A stretch of 64,000 bases of DNA from Paratrimastix pyriformis (lineage: Eukaryota; Preaxostyla; Paratrimastigidae): contig JAPMOS010000070.1 in NCBI GenBank assembly GCA_027972325.1, positions 128,466 to 192,465 on the forward strand, written 5' to 3'. Below, piece after piece: positions 1-12,817 of this stretch (the stretch's first letter is position 1; each line of letters begins with the position of its first letter). Below the pieces are notes generated by a model. It did not search any database and had not been told where the DNA came from. It saw nothing but the letters and a program-made list of their open reading frames with translations. Both the position numbers and the translations under genes were made by a program.

Positions 1-635
1 GCTCCTCCTGCTCGGCCTCGGCCCGGGTCTTGATGCTGGCCAGCGGGGCGGCAGCGTCGGGGGAGATCAGGGGCGCGGGGTAGGACGACAGGGTGGGGCC
101 GCCGAGGACCCGGGGCTGGTCGATGCCCACGACGCCCCCGTAGGCGGCGGGGTCCTCCACGGGGCCGCGCCATTCCCACTGAACCTGCTGCTGGCCGTCG
201 GCAAGGGCGGTCGTTTCGCAGATGCGGGTGTCTTCCAGGATGACGTTCTTCACCTGGGTGGGTGGGTGATGCATGCGAGGGGGGGAGTGAGGGACGGGGG
301 AAGGTGAGACCCGGGGCCGAGGCCGAGATGGGGCAGGATGGGTTTCGGCATGGCGGAGGAGGAGCGTCCGACCTTGTTCCACACGCGGGGGTCGGCCTTC
401 CGCCCGCCAAAAAGCATCGACCGCAGATGCGCCACAGCAACTGGCGAGAACGGAAACAAGACGACAATTGACGCACCTTGGTGAGTGGAGCTGTGGAGAG
501 GGGGGAGGAACGGGGACGAGGGCGGGGGGGCCAGTTACGGACCAGATGAAGGATGTTCGGGCATACGGGTATGGAGCAGCCGGTGCTTGTGCAGGATTTG
601 CTTTGCCTGGTCCGCCAGCAGGGCCACTTGCTCCT

Positions 636-672
<37 letters not shown>

Positions 673-3162
673 AGATTTGGGTCGGTGACAAGTGGACATG
701 GTACAGACCTTCTCACGGCGGGCACGAAGGCGCCGGGCGCGAAGGAAGAGCAGCAGGGCTACAGTGACGAGAAGGCCGAATGCGCTGAGTGGGATCAGGA
801 AAGATAGAGGCAGAGTGAGATCGCGCGAAGCCCCACAGCAGAGAGCAGAGCAGAGGAGATTGGACGGAGAGACAGGGCCATAAAAAGAAAGGGACGGGAC
901 GACAGACCAACCGGTCAACGAAGTCCACCGACGAACAAACCACATGCGCAGGGCGCATTGCATGGGCGGCCTGCCCAGGGTGCATTGGTAGAAGTGGAGC
1001 TCCTCCTGCGAAGACGGGCCGGCAGGTGGGGGGCACCCCTTGGCCACAAAGGAGGCAGCGGGGGTCCCGGCAGGGAGGGCCAGGTGAGCCACGGTCCCGT
1101 CGCTCGTCAGGTTGGCGAGGGCTTTCCGGAAGGCCTGAAGGGCGGGAAGTCGATTGTAGGATGGAACATGACGACATGGACAGGTGGATCATCGGCACAG
1201 ACCGCGATGGACTTGGGATCGGCAGGGCCGGCCGTCTCGCCCACACGCATGGCGAGTTCCTCCTCCGAGATCTGCAGGAGTGATGCGAAAGATGGCCAAG
1301 GAGGGTGAGGGGACGAGGGGACGAGGAGGTGGCGAGACAAGGATGCGAACATGGAGAAAGGGAAGCCGCCAAAACGAAAAACAAGCACGGACGAAGGGGT
1401 TCGGGGTATCGGGGTACTCACAGTCGTAGCGCCCACGCCGCTCCTGGAGGAAGGCGAGAATGGCTTGGCGGAAGCGCTCGATGGTCTGTCGGGTCCATCG
1501 AAAATCAAAGTCAGGAGAGGGGCGAGAGAACGCACGGGCCTCTTCAAAACGCGCATCGCCGACGCAGCTCCCGTCGCGCCAGACGAAGCCGGTATCACAG
1601 CGGACCCGGACCCGGGGCACGCCGGGGACCCACTGGCCAGCCAGGTGGCATGTGGCGTTGCCCGGGCATGGCCGGCACGGGGAAATGGGAGTGTCGGTGG
1701 GCTTGGTGGGGCAGTAGGGCACGGGGGCCCAACGCCGCTTACCCTGGTCCCAGGCATTCTGTACAGTGGATTCCAACCAGTTGCGGGCTGGGTGCAGAGC
1801 CTCGCGCCACGGAAGACAGAGAGGCGGAAGCTGGGTCGTGGCCAGGCGCAGGCAGGCCGCCAGATGGTCGCTCGACTTGGGGGTGCCGGCGGGAATGCCT
1901 GCCTGGACCAGGCAGACCCGCTGACAGGCCGAGGAGTAACTGGCCAGGAGGGCGATCACGAGGGACGCCACAACAAACCCCCACGCGCAACGGCCCCACA
2001 TCGTCTTGGGGAAAACCGAGGCGATCCGGCGAGAGAATGGAGCGCGGGGAGGTGCAGGCGGGGCCGCGGCAGGGACTGGGGCTGGCGGCGAAGGAGGGGC
2101 GGGGGCGGGAGAAGCTGGTGGGGGAGGAGGTGGCGAGGGAGGCAGGAGAGGAGCTGGAGGTGGAATGCCAAAGCTGATGGGAGCTCCACCAAGGCCGGGG
2201 GCACTCGGGGGTTGCAGAATGGGTGAGACGTGGGGTCGGGGAGGCAGAGCCTGGGCCGGGGAGGGGGCGGGAGCCACGACGGGTGCGGGGGTGAAGACTG
2301 GGGGGAGTTGGGTCAGCAGTGTGGCCGTGGGCTGAGGGCTACGCATGGTCGACACGGGAGGAGATGTTTGCAGCATAGAAGGCATATCGGCCTGCAACCA
2401 CGAAACGGGGGCACCCGCCCACTGTTCGTCTGCGGGAGACTCATGCTGGACGGGGTGCGGCCTTGCCGGCTCGGAAGGCAGCGACGCAACAGGGGGAGCA
2501 ATGGGACGCGGGGGGATGGGCGTGGAAAACAGGGCCGAGGTGGTCGTTTGAAGGGTCGGGGTGGCAGTCGTGGTGCTGGTGGCCATAGATGCGGGAGGGG
2601 CACCCGAGGCGGGCACAACAGGGGTATTGAGGGCAGAAGGCGGAGCCTCTCCGGTCACGGGCCGAACGGGTGTGGCATAGGTGGCGGTGGCTGCAACCAT
2701 TGCAGGGCTCATGAAGGCCGGGACAGGGAGCACAGGTCGAGGGCGCGCGTATGGTGCCGTGGCGGTGGTGCGTCGGCGGGTCGAAGCAGTGGTGGTAATG
2801 GTGCGTTGTTGGGAGGACTTGGTGTCCGGGGTGATGGTTGCCGCTGAGCCCACAGGACGCACGGGGGTCGTGAGCGCGGATGGAGCTGCCGTACCTCCAG
2901 TGGTTTGGCGCCGGAGATGTGGCGGTGGCGTGAGCTTGTCGGCTTTCGGGGCGGAAGGAGTGGGTTCTTCTTCAGAACTTGAGCTCTCCTCTTCCTCTTC
3001 CTCCTCTTCGCCTTCAACTTCCACTCGGACATTCTCCTCTTCATTCTCCTCCAGGTCGACCTTTGTCTCTTCCTCCTCTTCTGGCTCTTCTTTCACTTTC
3101 TTTCTTCCTTCGGCTGGCTTCATTGGCTTCGCCGGACGTTTGGCGCCGGCCCGAGTAGACAT
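1..3162 (-). CDS. MSC (Man1/Src1 C-terminal) domain inner nuclear membrane protein, 3' end outside window
   Basis: Spliced gene read leftwards from ATG 3162-3160 and cut by the window edge. The N-terminal ~350 residues are a basic, acidic-patched (KVKEEPEEEEETK), then Pro/Ala/Thr-rich nucleoplasmic region. A first membrane helix (GFVVASLVIALLASYSS) follows, then a lumenal Cys-rich stretch (CRPCPGNATC, CDTGF) typical of Man1/Heh2. Exon 1 ends near 1422. The next exon (from ~1271) continues the lumenal domain. A second helix (FGLLVTVALLLFL) lies near 790-740. After it come exons ending HLRSMLFGGRKADPRVWNKV (~440-380) and VQWEWRGP (~200), which match the winged-helix end of the MSC domain. The family anchors chromatin and takes part in nuclear-envelope quality control; no LEM or HEH domain was checked. 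Frames across five exons agree. The intron at 641-670 holds a 30-base homopolymer. The start codon lies only 67 bp from that of CPSF2. Confidence 0.8.
641..670. repeat. 30-bp G homopolymer (C on the sense strand) in an intron
   Basis: Uninterrupted G run on the + strand inside an intron of the minus-strand MSC-domain gene, so the pre-mRNA carries poly-C. The length is probably unreliable in any assembly. Confidence 0.95.
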
Positions 3163-3229
3163 CCCGATCAACAAATGATTTGAATGAGTTGTAACGATAT
3201 CAACCAAGAGGTTATTTCCACTAGTCCAA
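3163..3229. promoter_or_regulatory. 67-bp divergent intergenic region, inferred shared promoter
   Basis: Only 67 bp separate the start codons of the minus-strand MSC-domain gene and the plus-strand CPSF2 gene. The stretch is clearly more AT-rich than its surroundings. Both 5' UTRs and core promoters must fit here or overlap coding sequence. No TATA box or known element was identified; the promoter role is inferred from position. Confidence 0.5.
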
Positions 3230-6200
3230 ATGGGCGAACAGCCGCCGCCAGGAGAAGGGCGGACGCTGATCCCACTTTATGGCGTTAACGAGGGACCAGC
3301 AGCATATCTGCTGCATGTTGGATCGCTAAATCTTCTTTTGGATTGTGGGTGGTCAGATGATTTCGATCTCTCCGTTTTGGAACCACTAAAAAGGTTTCTC
3401 TGGCCCATACTTGTTGCCCTTCACTATTTTTGATGCAGTCTTCTTTCCAAGGGCGATTCGACCCAGCTTGATGCGATTCTGATCTCGAATTCATCTCTTG
3501 CATCCTGTGGCGCCCTCCCGTATGTCGTTGGGGTCCTCGGATGCAATGTTCCCATTTACGCAACCCTTCCTACTGTCAAAATGGGCCGACTGACCCATTA
3601 CGATACCTTCTCGGCCCGCCATGTCTGTGATCCACCTCCACCTCACCCCTCTCCTCACCAAGCGCGCAGAAAAACGGACTTGTGGAGCCTTTCCCTCTCG
3701 ATGCTGTCGATAACACCTTTGAGACGATCACCCCGCTGAAATATTCGCAGCACGTTCAACTGCGCCGCTACCGAGGGCCGAGCCAGGCCGAAGAGACAAG
3801 TCTGTACGGTTCCTTCGATCCGCCTGTCGATTCCACCCTGGCTTTTTTCCCTCTGCCAGGCCCCCCGGAAACATCCGAGGAGGGAACGGTCTGCGTGACC
3901 CCACACCCGGCGGGCCACCTGCTCGGCGCCTGCTACTGGCACATCTCGGCCGGCGAGACGGATGACATCCTGTACGCGCTGGCCTTCAACAACAAGCCCG
4001 AACGGTCTGTGCAGTCGTGGGCACGCATGGCGGGAGTCGGAACGGCGCACACGTAGCGCCGGAAGCACGATGCGGGGGGGCGGGCATCATGGTTGCGGTT
4101 CCCTGTTTCTCTGACCGCCCCCTCCTCCTCCTTCTCCTCCTTCTCCTCCTCCTTCTCCTCCTTCTCCTTCTCCTCATCCTCCTCCTCCTCCTCCTCCTCC
4201 TCCTCCTCCTCCTTCTCCTCCTTCTCCTCGTCAGGCACCTCCCCTGCGTCAACTTCGACAAGTTTCAGCGGCCTGCGGCGCTGATCACCAGCTCGCGCAA
4301 TGCGCTGACCTCCGTCTCGCGCAAGCAGCTCGACCAGTTCTTTTCGGTCCGTCCCGTTTCCCGCTTCCCGCTTGGGAGTGGGTGGGTGGGGGCTCATCTT
4401 GATCACTCCACCTGTCTGACCCCGCTTGCCTCCTCCTTTTCGCCCTCGGGGCCACAGACACGATCGTGCAGACCCTGCGGAACAACGGCAACGTGCTCAT
4501 CCCCACCGACACCGCGGGGCGGATCCTCGATCGCCCTGGCGCTCTCGCAGCGCTGGGCAGCCACTAACCTCAGGTCCGCACCACCCCACCTCGTGCCCGT
4601 GTGAGCACCTGTTCCCAACTTGCGCCCCTGCTGATCCGCCTCATCCGTCCGTTGCACCCCCCCTCATTGTGATCCAATTCCGTCCACTCGAGCAATGGTC
4701 CATCAGACCATCCATTCCATTCCATTCCCCCCACCCCCCCACCCCGCACCCCACCCCCACCCCCCTCGCACCCCCTCGCACCCCCTCGCACCCCCTCGCA
4801 CCCCCTCGCACCCCCTCGCACCCCCTCGCACCCCTCGCACCCTCGCACCCACCCCCCTCGCCACCCCCCTCGCACCCCCCCCACCACCCCTCGCACCCCC
4901 CACCCCCCACCCCCCCCCCCTCACGGTGTCCACTCGCTTTCCGCTCCAGAAGCCACCCGTGTCGTCATGACCTGCCATCGATGGAGGCCGGTCCGTGTGG
5001 CCTGCCGCCTGCCCTCCGTCCCTCCCCTGAGGGAACGAGACGCACGATGTTCACCCCCGCACTGCATGGGCGCTTGTCCCTCCGACACGCGAGGTTGGCC
5101 GGGGCAAGAATCTCGGGGAGAGAGGGGGAGGTGGGGGCTCGGATCAGCAGCATCCCCCACGTCACGTCTCATCCACCCCCCCACGCGCCTCACACCGCGC
5201 AGGCTTTTCGCGCGAGCTCTTCGCCCTGTGGGCCACCAACTAACAACCTCATCATGCTCACCTCGCGCGGCACCCAGCACGGCTCCTCCTCCGCCAGCTC
5301 TACCACGTGGCGACCCACACCCCGCCTCGCCGCTCCTGGCCCCGCGCCATCACCGCCCGTTCCTGTCACGGCCACGGCCACTGTCACCGCCACGGCCACG
5401 GCCACGGCCACGGCCACGGCCACGGCTGCTCCCGCTCCGCCGACCGTCCTCGGCCAGCAGGACTCGGGGAGGGCGGCGGCCCGGACGAGGGGCGGCCGCG
5501 GTGCGGCAGGTGCCGGCCGTCGTCAAAATCGGGGAGACCGGGAAATGCACCGTCGAGATGACGGTCCGCCCCTCGGCCCTCGGCTGCCGAGGAGAGTGTC
5601 CCTCCGTCCATCCGTCCCCCCCCCCCCCCCCCCCGCCACACACGCACACGCCACACACGCACACGGGCAGAGACATACAGACACTCCGTCTTCCAGAATC
5701 AATAGACACCAAATGACAACTGACGATGAAAACGGCTCAGCTGTGCGTCATTTGAGATCCTTCCTGCCCGATTGATCAGTCCCTCGCTCCACACAGACAC
5801 AGACACACGCACAGCCACGCACAGACGGCACGTCGGGGCACCCTTTGACTCTTGTCTCCATCTGCTCTTCCCAGCTGCACCGGCGGGTCCCGCTGGAGGG
5901 CGCCGAGTTGGCCCGCTTTCGCCGCCGCCAGGCTGCACAGCGCCGCCGTGGCTCAGCGTCTGTGCCTGGAAGGGCAGTGGAGGATGAGTAGGAACTGGGT
6001 GGTTGTGGGTGGGTGGGTGGGTGGGATGATGACACGTTTTTCTTTCCCTCGGGCCGGTCGCACCATCTTCTTCCTTCTCATTCGGCGCCAAAATCATCCG
6101 AATTCATCCCATTTGCCTGCTCTGCCACCGCCACCACCGCCCCAGCCATCCCGCCGGGGGCCCCGAGACGGCCGCTCAGCTGCACCGGCGCCACAAGCGG

Positions 6201-9149
6201 CTCGCCATGCAGGGCCGGGTGGAGGCCGCCGAGGTGCTGGCCGACCTCAGGCGGCTCGAGGGCGGGGGCGGGGCGGCAGGCGGGGCCCTCGACGGCGAGG
6301 AGGGCGAGGAGGAAGGGGAGGGGGACGAGGAGGAAGACGAGGCGCTGGTGCTGCCGGCCGAGATGCAGCTCGAGGAGGACCAGCCGGGAGGTCGGCCTCC
6401 CCCTCGACTGCACACATCGACTGCACACATCGACTGCACACATCGACTGCACACCACATCGCCTCGTGTTTGCTCTTGCCTTCCTCTACCTCATTCATTC
6501 TTCCCCCGCCATGCATGGCCACTCTGCCCCCATCCACCCACCGGCACCACCATCGAACCAGCGAGCCGGGAGGAACTGCTGGAGCTGCAGTGCGACGCGG
6601 AGCACCAGCACCAGCACAGGTCCGTCCCGCCACGAGCCACACTCTCCCGCCACGTCACGCCACGCCACGTCACGCCACGCCACGCCGGGCCACGCCGGGC
6701 CACGCCGGGCCACGCCGGGCCACGCCACGCCGGGCCACGCCACGCCGGGCCACGCCACGCCACGCCACGCCACGCCACGCCACGCCACGCCACGCCACGC
6801 CACGCCACGCCACGCCACGCCACGCCCCGCCACGCCACGCCCCGCCACCGCCACGCCCACACGCCCCGCCACGCATGGATTCGCGTTCACTCTCCTTTTT
6901 GCTCCACTTCGCGTCGCCCCGAACTCCCACGATGCAGCCCCGAGGCCGGTGACGGCCCGGCCTCGTCCCCGATGGCGGTCGAGGGCCCCGAGGAGCGGAA
7001 GGCCGCGAAGAAGCTGGAGCAGCTGGAGGGCGAGGGCGAGGGCGAGGGTGACAGCCAGGGAGGCAAGCCGGGCAAGCAAGACGGCACGGGCACGGCGGGC
7101 AAAATGTCTGCAACTGCCTCTCGTCTGACGGCCCCCGCCGTCTCCTCGTATGCCCTCCCTCGCCTGCCCCGTCGCGGGCAGAGCCATTGGAAACGCTTTT
7201 GCTGTTCGCTGACTGCCCCTGCTTGATGGCGGTCTGTTTCGGGTTTCGGCTCAGTCTCGCCACCGACGCGCCCACTGCCGGCTCGGAGGGCCCGCGCCGC
7301 CGGCCGCGCCAGCTGAGCTACCTGTCCGTCGACGAGGCCGCCGACATGATGGTCTTCCCGTACGAGGAGCCCGACGTGCAGTGGGACGAGTACGGCGAGG
7401 TCTGGTGGGCCAGCCGGAAGCGGAACGGGAGGATGTCCTTGCGACCGCGCGTGACTGTGCAGCCTTTTGGCTTCCCCTTGCCCCTTTTCAGGCTTGCCGC
7501 CCTCCAACTCAGCTCACGCACACCCTCATCTCACCGCTCATGCTGATCTGCACACTGCTGATCTGCTGCGTGCAGATCATCAACCTGGCCGAAATTGGCC
7601 GCCCCGAGGGGCTCCTGGTCTCGTCCGACGGCACCGAGCCAGAGGTCAGCTCTCTCGCGCCTCTCCCGCTCCCACTGCTCCGACCTGCGTAGTTTAGTCT
7701 GACCGAATTCGCGCCTCATCCTCCATCCCCATACACACGCGCACATCACTGGCTTCAGGAACGGGCGCCGGCCGACCGGGCCGCATTGCCGGAGGAGGAG
7801 GGACCGACAAAGATCACCACAACCACTGTGCAGGTCGGTGACTCCCTCCCCGCCATCTTCCGATCCACCTCCCATCCGGCCACGCTCTCATTTCTTTGTT
7901 TTCCCGTACCCTTTCTGTTATTGACACGCCCCCCCCTCGTGCCCGCATCCCCACCAGGTGGAGCTTGCCTGCCGGCTGGTCTATCTGGACATGGAGGGCC
8001 TCACCGACGGGCGCACCCTGCGCTCGATGGTCGAGCGGATCGGGGCCAGACAGACGGTCCGGGCGATGGGCCCACACCCACTTGGCACGGGCTCTCCAAA
8101 TCCAGCCTGTCCTGCCGCGATCTCCCCTCCCCTTCCCTCGGGTCACCGGTCCCGATGCCCTCTCCTCGCTCTGGGGCGCAGTTCTTTGTGAACGGGCCGC
8201 CCGAGTGCACCCAGCAGCTGCTCGGGCACGCCGCCTCCCTCGGCCTCAAGGCCGCCGCCCCAGGGTGGGCCAGCCGATGTCCATCGACCCGCCGGTCCCC
8301 TGCCATAAAGTCCGTCCCCTCCGATCCGTTCGGTGGCACGTCTTTTCCGCTGCCCCCGGGCCGGTGATGGTGGGGGCATTTGAACCTCGTCGTCATCATC
8401 GTCTCGTCTTTCCGCAGGTCCAACTGACCGAGGAATTCCTGGCCAAGCTCTCATTCAGCAAGGTCTCGGCAAGCATTGGGGTGCGGAAGGGGTGGTGGGG
8501 GTGGTGGGGGTGGGGGGGGTGGGGGGGGGTGGGGGGGGTAATGGTGGTGCATCACGACACTAACGGCCTCCTCCTCCCCACCCCACCCCCTGGGTCTGTT
8601 CTGTGTCTGTTGGTGTAGATCGGTGAGCTTGAAGTCGCCCGCGTGAATGCGGTCGTGGATCCGGGGACGAGTGCGCCCCTGCCGCGCCTCGCCGCCTCGG
8701 CCGAGGAGACTCCGGTGGAGGAGACGAAGCAGGTCAGTTCGACCGAAAGTGGAGTCAGGGGGAGGGAGGAGACGAGACGATGGCGCGGAATCTCACTCAC
8801 GCTCACCTTTGGCTGGTGGTGGCCAGGATTCGGTGCTCTTTGTGGGCAACATGCAGCTCGCCAAGTTCAAGGAGACCCTCGAGCGGGCCGGGTTCCGCGT
8901 CTGTCCTCGCCCGTCATCCTCATCACATTCACCTTTCGCGGCACAGACCGAGATGCGCTTGAATTCCATCGTTTGTAACGGAATCGTCACCGTTCAGAAG
9001 GTCTGTTTCTGCTTTTCATTTTCACTCCTAATGGGACACTTTCTTTTCCAAGGACGGCGACACGAGCGAATTCACTGTCGACGGGCCGCTTTGTGCCGAG
9101 TATTTCGCCGTGCGTGACTTGCTGGGCAACCAATTTAAGATGCTCTGAG
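3230..9149 (+). CDS. CPSF2: Cleavage and polyadenylation specificity factor subunit 2 (CPSF100)
   Basis: Multi-exon gene from ATG 3230 to TGA 9147-9149. Exon 1 (3230-3393) encodes [13 protein letters not shown] and NLLLDCGW, the CPSF100 N-terminus. Exon 2 (from 3439) gives [20 protein letters not shown] and VKMGRL. Later exons give [14 protein letters not shown] and [50 protein letters not shown] with [26 protein letters not shown], and finally [14 protein letters not shown]. The order matches animal CPSF2 from end to end. CPSF100 is the non-catalytic metallo-beta-lactamase/beta-CASP partner of CPSF73 in mRNA 3'-end processing. Where an active nuclease has HxHxDH, this protein reads SNSSLASCG, in keeping with a dead enzyme. 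Many introns carry large C-rich or CT-rich repeats. Exact exon ends in the middle of the gene were not all resolved. Confidence 0.9.
4120..4232 (+). repeat. CTCCTT/CTC polypyrimidine microsatellite in a CPSF2 intron
   Basis: Pure CT tract of about 110 bp between exons ending NNKPER and beginning [10 protein letters not shown]. The long Leu or Arg ORFs across it are repeat artefacts. Confidence 0.9.
4760..4850 (+). repeat. 10-bp minisatellite (CGCACCCCCT)n in a CPSF2 intron
   Basis: About eight near-perfect copies of a C-rich decamer followed by degenerate copies and C runs to ~4920. It is intronic to CPSF2; no coding constraint is visible. Confidence 0.9.
6411..6453 (+). repeat. 13-bp tandem repeat (CACACATCGACTG), about three copies
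   Basis: Three direct copies of CACACATCGACTG at the start of a CPSF2 intron. Confidence 0.85.
6645..6860 (+). repeat. Pentamer array (CACGC)n with CGGGC variants in a CPSF2 intron
   Basis: More than 200 bp of CACGC units, with interspersed CGGGC variants clustered at the 5' side. Strongly C-rich on the CPSF2 sense strand. Confidence 0.9.
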
Positions 9150-9272
9150 GTGGTCCCGCACGAACTCTGACATTTTCTGGATTTTTTCGAAGAACCCGGA
9201 CAGAAGAGTTGCACAACAAGTCGGGGGTGAAGGGGGGCGAGCTTCCTGAGCCAAAGGTTATCAAGGCAGTTT

Positions 9273-12238
9273 ATGAACCCTCCCCCAGTCACAACAAAGG
9301 AATCAACCTCGGAGTCTCGAACAGCTGTGCCTTCCGAAATTCCTCCTTCACAGAATGCCCCATTGGCTTCATTATCCTTTTCTTGGCTGGACCCAACCGA
9401 CCTGGGGATGACCGAACCCGCTGTTGCCGTCGGCGAATGTCCCGGCAGGAAGATTTTTGGTGGTCTCGGGCCAATTCGAAAAAGGGATCTGAAGTCGGAT
9501 GTTGATGTTCTCCAACGGACCGGATTCACCGATGTAATCGTTTTGATTTCGAGACATGAACTTGTTCGGTCTGTTCTCACCCACGAAGACGCACTCAGAC
9601 ACCTTTTTGGGTAGATTAAAAGTCACGGACTTGTTCAACAGCTATGTTTCAGCTGGCTTTCGGTATCATCACTTCCCAATGGATGACGGTGAACCGCCAG
9701 AACTTTCAGCTGTTGATCCGATTGTCTGTTGGTGCTCGCTTTGAAAAACCCCAAAACAATTACTTGGTCGCACCATTTTCAGTTTCTCATTCTCGACGAA
9801 TGCCTCGCCGGCAACCGAAGGGTCCTGATTCACTGCGCCGCGGGGATTGGCCGGTCGGGGACAGGTCTGGGCGTCATGCGTCCCCGAGTTCATTTTCCAT
9901 TCCCACTCCTTCTTGGTGCTCTCTCCCGGGTAGTGGCTGCCTTGTACCTCCTCTACAAAAACGCGGCCCTCACCACCGACGAGGCCATCGCCAAGGTGCG
10001 CGCCCTTCGCGGGGCGGCTGCCGTCCACTCGATCCGCCAGTACCGCTTCCTGGTCGACTACGAGAGTCGCCGGAATCAAGCCGCCGCCAACCCCACCGCC
10101 CTTCTTTCCTCATGCGCCGCCTCCTCCCCTGTCGGCTCACCCACCATGCAGCGGACCCTCTCGGGCTCGCTTGTTCCCACCCCAACCCGCGACCCCCAGC
10201 TCCCCAGCACGCCCCCTTTGCCCACATCCGGCACCCCGCCCGCCGCCACCCCCATCCCGTCCGTCGTCTCTGTACCCACCCAGCTGCAGCCAGCAGCACC
10301 CGAAGCTCAATCGTTGGAGGGCGCCGTTCTGGTCCCCTTTGCTGCCTCGCCGACCCCACTCGCCACAGCCCTGGATCCCTCGGCCAGCTCGACGCCCATC
10401 ATGCCGTCGCCCTTCGAGTCCGGGACGCCCACGCCTGGCGCATCCGCATCCACGGGCTGCGTCCGCCCAGTCCTCGTCCCGCCCCGCTTCGCCGAGAGCT
10501 CCATCGGCGGGGGTGCCATGCGCCCCCCGAGCGGCACCACCACACCCCGCACATCCAACGCCGAGCGCGCCGCGGCCGCGATCCCCCCCCCGCCGTCCCC
10601 CGTCAGCTCCCTCTCGACCTCAATCGACGCGAGCGACGATGACGACCTCTGCTCGCTGTCGTCCTCCTCCTCGTACGACAGCGTCATGCCCCACTCGGCC
10701 GCCGCCCCGCCCCGGGCCCCCGGCCAACCTCTGTGGGAGGTTTCCTTCGCCCAACTCCCCGTCGGCACTTCGGGGACCCCGGTCCCCTTCGTTTCTTCCG
10801 TGAGCATGCCGCCCCGCTACCCCCCGCCCCGCCCCGTGCGGAGCAACACGGACGGGCCTGCGACGATCCTGGGCACACTGGGTGTCAGCAGCCGCCCCGT
10901 GCCATCCACTTTGCCCTCCGTGCCCGAGGCCGTGCGCCGTGTGCCCAGCACAGGAGGCAGCCTGACCACGGGGATCTCGCCCAGCGACTCGCGCTCGTCC
11001 ACCCCCTCGCCCGCCAACTCTCCCCCCAGCACGCCCACCACCACCCCGCCCCGCCCATCCTCCGGGCCGACAGCTCCAACGCGCTGTCCTCGGCCCCGTC
11101 CCTGCCCGTTGTGGTGTCCGTGGACCGGCTCTCGTCGGCCCTGATGGGCGGCGCGGACCCCGTGGCCACCCCGCAGCAGTCGGCGGCCCCCTCTCCCCCG
11201 GGGATGCCCGCCCCATGCATCATGCCGGGGTTCTCCCCGCTGGGCCCACACCCCACGGTGACGGTGCTCCCTGCCCCGATCATCATCACCCCTGTCGGCG
11301 GGCGCACCCCGCTGAGCCCCAAGGCGTGCCCTGCCCTGCCTCCGCTGGCCCCCGTCCACCCCGTCTCGCCACCACCCGTCGGCCCCGCCCCTGCTCCCTG
11401 CCCCTGCCCACCCATCATCCCGCCCACCGTGACCCTTCCGCCCACCATGCCCGTGGTCACCCTTCCGCCTCCGAGCCACCCCTCCTCGACCCCCGTCCCA
11501 GCGGTGATGCTGCAAACTCACTCGACCCCCGTCCCGGTGGTGGCTGTTCCCGCGGACACCGTCCTGCCCCCGACACCCGTTCTTTCCACGGTGCCGCTCT
11601 CCATTCCGCCAACCGAGGAGCCCCTAGCCACCATCATCCTGCCCGCACCGCTCTCCCCGCCCGTGGCTGCCCCTGCCAACGCCCTCCCCGTCACGCCCAT
11701 CCCTCCGCTAACCAGTCTTCCGCCCCACGTCTCCCCACCACCAATTGTGGTTTTGCCCCCGGCCACGGCACCCATGCTCCTCCCCGTATCCACACCGTTG
11801 ATCACCCTCCATCCCCCTCCCCCCGTCGCGGGCTCCCCTCCGGCCATCGTCATCATCCCCCCAAATTCCCTCTCTACCCCCTCCCCCCCTCCGTGCACCC
11901 CCACGGCCGGCGCCCCCGCCACACCCAATACCCCGCCCACGAGCCCTGGCCATCACCCTAGTGGCTCCATGTCCCTCGTCACCGCCGCCGCGGCAGCAGC
12001 CATCGCGGCCGTGGCCACGGCGCTGCCCCAAGGCAACTCCGCCGGAAACCTGCTGGCGGCGATGGTCAACAAGGCCCGCTCGGGGTCTCTGGGCAGCCTG
12101 CCCCCGAACACCAGCATTCCCCACCCCGCCACCCCGTCCCCCGCGCCCCTCTCGGCGTGCTCGTCGCCGCCCCCCGCCCCCCCGCAGGCGATCTCCTCGC
12201 CCCAGATGAAGCGCGTCCCCTCGAGCGAACCCAGGTAG
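9273..12238 (+). CDS. CDKN3/KAP-like dual-specificity phosphatase with long Pro/Ser/Thr-rich tail
   Basis: ATG 9273 lies 123 bp after the CPSF2 stop. Exons 9273-9568, 9615-9723, 9783-9864 and 9934 onward join with introns of 46, 59 and 69 nt, each beginning GTCTG. The joined protein follows CDKN3 closely: FGGLGPIRKRDLKSDVDVL, then FRYHHFPMDDGEPPEL, then the phosphatase loop HCAAGIGRSGT (HCxxGxGRSGT, nucleophile Cys present), then AIAKVRALRGAAAVHSIRQY. CDKN3/KAP dephosphorylates the T-loop of CDK2-type kinases; that substrate is inferred here. After about residue 200 the frame stays open through ~700 residues of Pro/Ser/Thr-rich sequence, far longer than the ~210-residue family norm. A frame change near 11040 needs a short intron or reflects an indel. 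The TAG at 12236 sits in CCCAG|GTAGTA and could instead be a donor, so the C-terminus is provisional. Confidence 0.8.
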
Positions 12239-12817
12239 TATCCGCTTCGGCCACCGGCCCCCCACCCAGACACGGCCAGAACGTGGTGCGTCGGGCTGCG
12301 CTTCTCCCTGCGGAGTGCGGAGTGGGGGGTCGGTCGATGTCGGTCGACCTTCCCTTTCCACCCCTCCGGCATTTTCTCGCCCCGGTTTTTCCTAATGATC
12401 TTTTTTTTTTCCCCGTTCTTCTCGCCTTCCCTCTCATCTCCAGCCGGTTTATCGGTGACCGCACCGCCCACCGAGTGTGCAGTGTCTCCCCCCCCCCCCC
12501 CCCCCCCCCCCCCGCCTCTTTCTTCTTGCCTTCTTTCCTGCGCCAGACCACCCTTATTTTTACGAAGGCCGAGGTTTTTTGTAAGTGTATGCAGAATTGA
12601 TCTCCTCTTCGGGTGTTGGTGCCCCCTGGGACACTTCTTCATTTTTTCTGATTCATGTTGTGTTGACACGAGATTGCTCAATCCGGCCGGAGATGCCCAG
12701 TGTAGACTCCGGAGTCTGGAGGAAGTTCAACCCTTTTTCCTTTTTTGGAGGCGCACGGGCCCCAAGCGCAGAACGGCCTCCCAATCCCTTGGGGTTCAAT
12801 AGGTTCTCTTTATTGTG
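12239..12817. other. Intergenic region with T and C homopolymers
   Basis: Between the phosphatase stop and AIDA. It contains a T-rich tract near 12403, a run of about 26 C at ~12487-12512, and short open stretches with no recognised coding similarity. It may include a further exon of the upstream gene if the GTAGTA at 12236 is a splice donor. Confidence 0.5.

Noticed and set aside
6013-7226. Several 330-370 codon overlapping frames in the CPSF2 region
   Set aside because: They run through the CACGC array and intron sequence; only short conserved exons inside are real.
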